A stretch of DNA of 64,000 bases, taken from the NCBI GenBank assembly GCA_964494805.1, contig CAZBST010000002.1, positions 186,001-250,000 of the forward strand, given 5' to 3'. The notes beneath the pieces were generated by a model. It saw only the letters and a list, made by a program, of their open reading frames with translations, was not told where the DNA came from and ran no database searches. The stretch comes from CAIYOL01 sp964494805. Lineage in GTDB: Bacteria; Planctomycetota; Phycisphaerae; Sedimentisphaerales; Anaerobacaceae. Of the stretch, positions 60,935-64,000 are shown in pieces (position 1 is the stretch's first letter; the number at the start of each line of letters is the position of its first letter). The position numbers and the translations under genes were made by a program.

Positions 60935-62230
60935 TTATTCTGTGGTGAATATTTGGAATCCTGCATATGCTTCGTTGCCGTGCTCGCCGATATCAAGACC
61001 GCGTATCTCTTCCTCTCTCGAAACACGGATGCCAATGACCGCCTTTAGGACAGCCCAGGTTACTATGGATATAAATAATACAAATGCTCCGACTGAAACG
61101 ACGGCGGCCAATTGCGCCTTCAGTAGAGTCAGTCCGCCGCCGCAGAACAGTCCGTTACCTGTTGTTATGCCGACGATTTTATCTTTTGCGAACAATCCCA
61201 CACAAATGGTTCCAAATATGCCGTTGACAAGGTGCACAGACAATGCTCCGACGGGGTCATCCAAACGCAGACGGTCGAACATCATCACTGCCAACACAAC
61301 CAGAACGCCGGCTATCAGGCCTATTATCAGTGAACTGCCTACACTAACGAAGGCGCAAGGTGCTGTAATCGCCACAAGGCCTGCAAGACATCCATTTAAC
61401 GTCATACCTACATCTGGTTTACCGAGCAGCAGCCACGAAGTTATCGTTGAACTCATAATCGCCATTGCTGCCGCCATATTGGTGGTTACCGCAACATGGC
61501 TGATAGCGATTGGGTCCGCCATCATTGTTGAGCCGGGGTTAAATCCGAACCACCCGAACCAAAGCACAAACGTTCCTATAGTTGCAAGTGACAGGTTATG
61601 GCCGGGAATCGCTTTGATTATACCGTTCCCATATTTTCCGATTCGCGGTCCGAGCAATATCACACCTGCCAGTGCAGCCCACCCGCCGACACTATGCACC
61701 ACAGTTGAACCTGCGAAGTCAAACACACCCATCTTTGCCAACCAGCCGCCGCCCCAAATCCAGTGCCCGACTATTGGATATATCAGCATAGCCATAACAA
61801 ATGAAAATAGTATGAACGATATATATTTGATGCGCTCAGCTACTGCTCCGGAAACGATGGTTGCCGCTGTGCCGCAGAACACTAACTGGAAAAAGAATTT
61901 AGCCCATAATGGAACGTCCGTCCACGAAATGGCCGAGTACACACCTTTGTATGCCTCACCTATCGCAGGCGAATTGTCTGCACCGCCGGCAAAAAGCAGT
62001 CCCTTAAGACCAATGAAGCCATTGCCGTCGCCGAACATCAGTCCCCAACCGAGAATGAGAAACCCCAGCGATGACACTGCAAAAACGATGAAGTTTTTTG
62101 ATAAGATATTTACGCAATTCTTTGCCCGTGCAAACCCAGATTCAACTGCTGCGAACCCGAGGTTCATAAAGAAAACCATCTTGGCTGTAATCAAAACCCA
62201 AATCGTGTCAATAATCACTTTAGTTTCCAT
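60935..62230 (-). CDS. amt: Ammonium transporter (copy 2)
   Basis: A 431-residue Amt of a different subtype: no cleavable signal, opening METKVIIDTIWVLITAKMVF, with FDFAGSTVVHSVGG and LSVHLVNGIFGTICVG carrying the two pore histidines. Eleven helices. Followed by P-II copy 2 and preceded by the porin gene; all three lie under the sigma-54 site at 63092. Confidence 0.96.
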   Translation of the reverse strand: METKVIIDTIWVLITAKMVFFMNLGFAAVESGFARAKNCVNILSKNFIVFAVSSLGFLILGWGLMFGDGNGFIGLKGLLFAGGADNSPAIGEAYKGVYSAISWTDVPLWAKFFFQLVFCGTAATIVSGAVAERIKYISFILFSFVMAMLIYPIVGHWIWGGGWLAKMGVFDFAGSTVVHSVGGWAALAGVILLGPRIGKYGNGIIKAIPGHNLSLATIGTFVLWFGWFGFNPGSTMMADPIAISHVAVTTNMAAAMAIMSSTITSWLLLGKPDVGMTLNGCLAGLVAITAPCAFVSVGSSLIIGLIAGVLVVLAVMMFDRLRLDDPVGALSVHLVNGIFGTICVGLFAKDKIVGITTGNGLFCGGGLTLLKAQLAAVVSVGAFVLFISIVTWAVLKAVIGIRVSREEEIRGLDIGEHGNEAYAGFQIFTTE

Positions 62231-62249
62231 AATTTGAACCCTTAATGAT

Positions 62250-63035
62250 TTAGAAAGAGGTTAATATTCCTACGCCGAACCACGTATTACTGCTTTTTGC
62301 CGTAGCTTTACGTATCGAGCCGGAGAGCATAGACGAATGATTGAAGCTCGGTTTGACAACCCAGCTTCCTATGGTTACAGGCAACCCTACTGAAATTGTG
62401 ACGTCGTTGAACCGGTCGCTTGGTACACCGAAATAACCCTTGTTATACGCCGAATTACCCCAGCCGAAACTTGTGCTAAGCGCCAAGTCGCAGTAAAAGC
62501 TTTCATTCCACGTCATCACTTTTTCGACCGTGTGTCCGATGCCGAACTGCAAATAGCTGCCGTTGATTTCATCCACATCTCGGAACCACTTGACATACGG
62601 GGTTAAAAAAACCTTCGACAGGCTCAAGCCGCCGTATATTTCAGTCGTGGGCTCGAAATCTGTGTTTGGGAAGCGATAGTAAATCGTGCCCACAGAAAAG
62701 TCCAGCCAGTCAGTGCCCGGCACAGTTCCTGAATAATCCAGCGAAAAATCGAACTCGCTGAATTCTCCTGCTGTATCGTTCTGGTTCGTCAGGTCGAGAT
62801 TTCCCCAAATTGAGCCGGTAAAACCATAAGCACCTACCGATACCGCCGGCTGAAACACACTCTTACCGTCGATGTTCTGCCCTCGCCAGATGTATTTAGT
62901 GAAGTAATCAGCCGAAATCCCAAAACTCACAACCTGCTCCTTAGTTTGTTCTTCTGCTCCTGCTGTCCCTAAGGTAAAAACCAGCACCATTAGCCCTAAA
63001 CCCAAACTACCAAAACTTCCCAATCTCACTGTCAT
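62250..63035 (-). CDS. TorF/Gcw_chp-type outer-membrane porin-like protein
   Basis: A 261-residue outer-membrane beta-barrel protein. A signal peptide ends at TAGA, then FGISADYFTKYIWRGQNIDG, the opening strand typical of this family, and alternating strands up to the terminal aromatic residue (GVGILTSF). Probably an outer-membrane pore; first gene of a sigma-54 operon with amt2 and P-II, which suggests uptake of a nitrogen source. AAAAGGAAA precedes the ATG. Confidence 0.85.
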   Translation of the reverse strand: MTVRLGSFGSLGLGLMVLVFTLGTAGAEEQTKEQVVSFGISADYFTKYIWRGQNIDGKSVFQPAVSVGAYGFTGSIWGNLDLTNQNDTAGEFSEFDFSLDYSGTVPGTDWLDFSVGTIYYRFPNTDFEPTTEIYGGLSLSKVFLTPYVKWFRDVDEINGSYLQFGIGHTVEKVMTWNESFYCDLALSTSFGWGNSAYNKGYFGVPSDRFNDVTISVGLPVTIGSWVVKPSFNHSSMLSGSIRKATAKSSNTWFGVGILTSF

Positions 63036-63091
63036 TTTCCTTTTAGAGTTCTATCCGTATCTGTCAGCATTAGTATAATGACTCTCTATAT

Positions 63092-63106
63092 GCAACCTCT
63101 GTGCCA
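63092..63106 (-). promoter_or_regulatory. Sigma-54 promoter of porin-amt2-P-II
   Basis: On the minus strand TGGCAC-AGAGG-TTGC, exact -24/-12 consensus, about 57 bases before the porin start. The same AGAG follows -24 as in the amt1 promoter. Confidence 0.88.
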
Positions 63107-63383
63107 ACATAACCTGACAAGCTGTAAGTGTTTATTCTATATAGAGATATGTTTTTAATTCGGATGGTTAAAAGACAACAAAACACGACGTTTTTGTGAT
63201 TTATTGCAAAAATGAATACATTTATGTTTCTTTTTTACAGATATTCCGAGTCGCCACAACGAAAATGCCACAAAGAAATATTTTATATCTGTCTATTTTT
63301 AATGGACTTATGCAATATTGCCCCTCTTAATACAAATTTTTCTTGAAAAACTGCCTTGCACCTTTTGGTAAAATATGTTACGT

Positions 63384-63396
63384 TTATGTCACATAA
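63384..63396. promoter_or_regulatory. 13-base palindrome, possible operator
   Basis: TTATGT-C-ACATAA, a perfect palindrome about 290 bases upstream of the sigma-54 promoter and 90 bases before the activator gene. The protein that reads it is unknown. Confidence 0.4.
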
Positions 63397-63452
63397 CAGA
63401 TAGTAAGAAACGTTCTAAAATGAATAAAAGATGGCTAAAAATAATCCCAAAA

Positions 63453-63467
63453 GGCGGGAAAACCGCC
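63453..63467. promoter_or_regulatory. Hairpin GGCGG-GAAAA-CCGCC in the activator leader
   Basis: Stem of 5 GC-rich pairs with flanking A/T tracts that could extend pairing, 15 bases before the ATG. On the minus strand it runs into TTTT like a terminator; on the plus strand it would lie in the leader of the NifA-like gene. Confidence 0.4.
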
Positions 63468-63482
63468 AAAAATGGTTGAAAA

Positions 63483-64000
63483 ATGACTAAAAAAGGAACA
63501 CTTTTGCAAACAAACAGAGTGCATAACTCAAAACAACTCGAATCCCTTTACAAGGTCAGTCAGATTCTTGCGGCCGGAGCACGCCAGCAGCAGGCATTGG
63601 CTGACGTTCTGGATACGCTGGATAGAGAGCTTGGTCTGAACAGAGGCACAATTACGCTTCTTGCGCCCGACGGCAATGAGATTAGGATTGAAGCGGCACA
63701 TAACTTTTCAGAGGAGCAAAGTCGCAGAATTACCTATAGAATCGGAGAAGGTGTAACGGGAAAAGTTATGCAAACCGGCAAGCCAGTTATCGTCCCAAAA
63801 GTTTCCCAGGAACCTCTGTTTTTAAACCGCTTCGAAAGATGGAATGTAACAAAGCAGGAATTGAGTTTTATCTGCGTGCCAATTACCATCGACAATGACG
63901 TTATCGGAACAATCTCGGTTGATAAACCATTTGAAGAAACAACACCGCTTGATGATGAGATGCGCATATTGAGCATCGTAGCAAGTATGATTGCCAATGA
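63483..64000 (+). CDS. nifA: NifA-like sigma-54 activator, N-terminal GAF domain (cut by window edge)
   Basis: An open frame runs from the ATG at 63483 (an in-frame TGA lies just before it) to the right edge, 172 codons. The translated part is a GAF domain close to that of NifA: LYKVSQILAAG, RGTITLLAPDGNEIRIEAAH, YRIGEGVTGKVMQTGKPVIV and SQEPLFLNRFERW followed by FICVPITIDNDVIGT. The AAA+ and DNA-binding parts lie outside. NifA-type proteins activate sigma-54 promoters under nitrogen limitation, fitting the two such promoters here. No nif structural gene is in the window, so it may serve the ammonium genes only. Confidence 0.85.
   Translation, partial: MTKKGTLLQTNRVHNSKQLESLYKVSQILAAGARQQQALADVLDTLDRELGLNRGTITLLAPDGNEIRIEAAHNFSEEQSRRITYRIGEGVTGKVMQTGKPVIVPKVSQEPLFLNRFERWNVTKQELSFICVPITIDNDVIGTISVDKPFEETTPLDDEMRILSIVASMIAN

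Larger units (their letters stand above)
63107..63482. other. Divergent regulatory region of the porin operon and the NifA-like gene
   Basis: 376 bases without a gene. It holds a palindrome TTATGT-C-ACATAA (63384-63396), a weak NtrC-like dyad TGCACC-TTTT-GGTAAA near 63358, and a hairpin (63453-63467) before the activator start. I found no exact TGT-N10-ACA NifA site. Confidence 0.55.

Noticed and set aside
60861..62237. Plus-strand frame of 458 codons opposite amt2
   Set aside because: Antisense shadow of a clear ammonium transporter; Pro/Thr/Ser-rich translation without known domains.
63358..63375. NtrC-like dyad TGCACC-TTTT-GGTAAA
   Set aside because: Spacer is 4 instead of 5 and the right half is poor; too weak to call a binding site.

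Overview
The window reads as a chromosomal segment of a Planctomycetota bacterium, probably class Phycisphaerae (Sedimentisphaerales-like). This is an inference from a PEP-CTERM sorting signal, a GxxExxY protein, two groEL genes, TorF-type porin and Amt/P-II clusters, and dispersed intergenic repeats whose minus strand gives spurious peptides containing 'KTNPI' or 'TKPIL'. There is no rRNA, tRNA or CRISPR array that I can recognise.

Layout. 0-5 kb: end of a TPR protein, then minus-strand yebC, an SMP-30 sugar lactonase, a membrane site-2 protease and panB. 5-11 kb: an orphan terminator (possible small RNA), a PEP-CTERM protein, then a carbohydrate group (LsrF-type aldolase, SDR dehydrogenase, GH130 phosphorylase) and a metallo-beta-lactamase-fold hydrolase. 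11-16.7 kb: an AT-rich orphan PP-loop sugar amidotransferase, ymdB-rny, and a glycosyltransferase. 16.7-21.5 kb is an accessory region. It has dispersed repeats, a pair of short elements with terminal inverted repeats, an in-frame chimera of a PaeR7I/XhoI-type restriction enzyme with a duplicated half glycosyltransferase, and an AT-rich restriction-modification cluster (MjaI-like endonuclease, GIY-YIG protein, N4-cytosine-type methyltransferase with a nuclease-like tail). 21.6-28.6 kb: dapA, pdxJ, pgsA-ribBA, and a sigma/anti-sigma pair with an isochorismatase-fold hydrolase. 29-32 kb: a MarR-controlled redox operon with visible operator palindromes. 32-40 kb: a chaperone operon (groEL2, two exported proteins, groES, groEL1, dnaJ, grpE, fmdB-like). 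In it the start of groES is duplicated onto an exported-protein gene.

40.6-64 kb is a nitrogen-assimilation supercluster, almost all on the minus strand. Two sigma-54 promoters head porin-amt2-P-II and amt1-P-II-glnA. Downstream is a tightly coupled five-gene operon: FlpD/MvhD, the MTHFR C-terminal-domain protein, MetF, a ferredoxin/FMN glutamate synthase subunit with an internally duplicated architecture, and a glutaminase+GXGXG glutamate synthase subunit. It is followed by asnB, a short GltD N-terminal domain gene, nadE, carB and carA, most of which use glutamine amide nitrogen. A NifA-like activator begins at the right edge, divergent from the porin operon. The most novel-looking parts are the coupling of one-carbon (MetF/MetV/FlpD) and glutamate synthase genes, the restriction/glycosyltransferase chimera with its flanking repeats, and the groES leader duplication.
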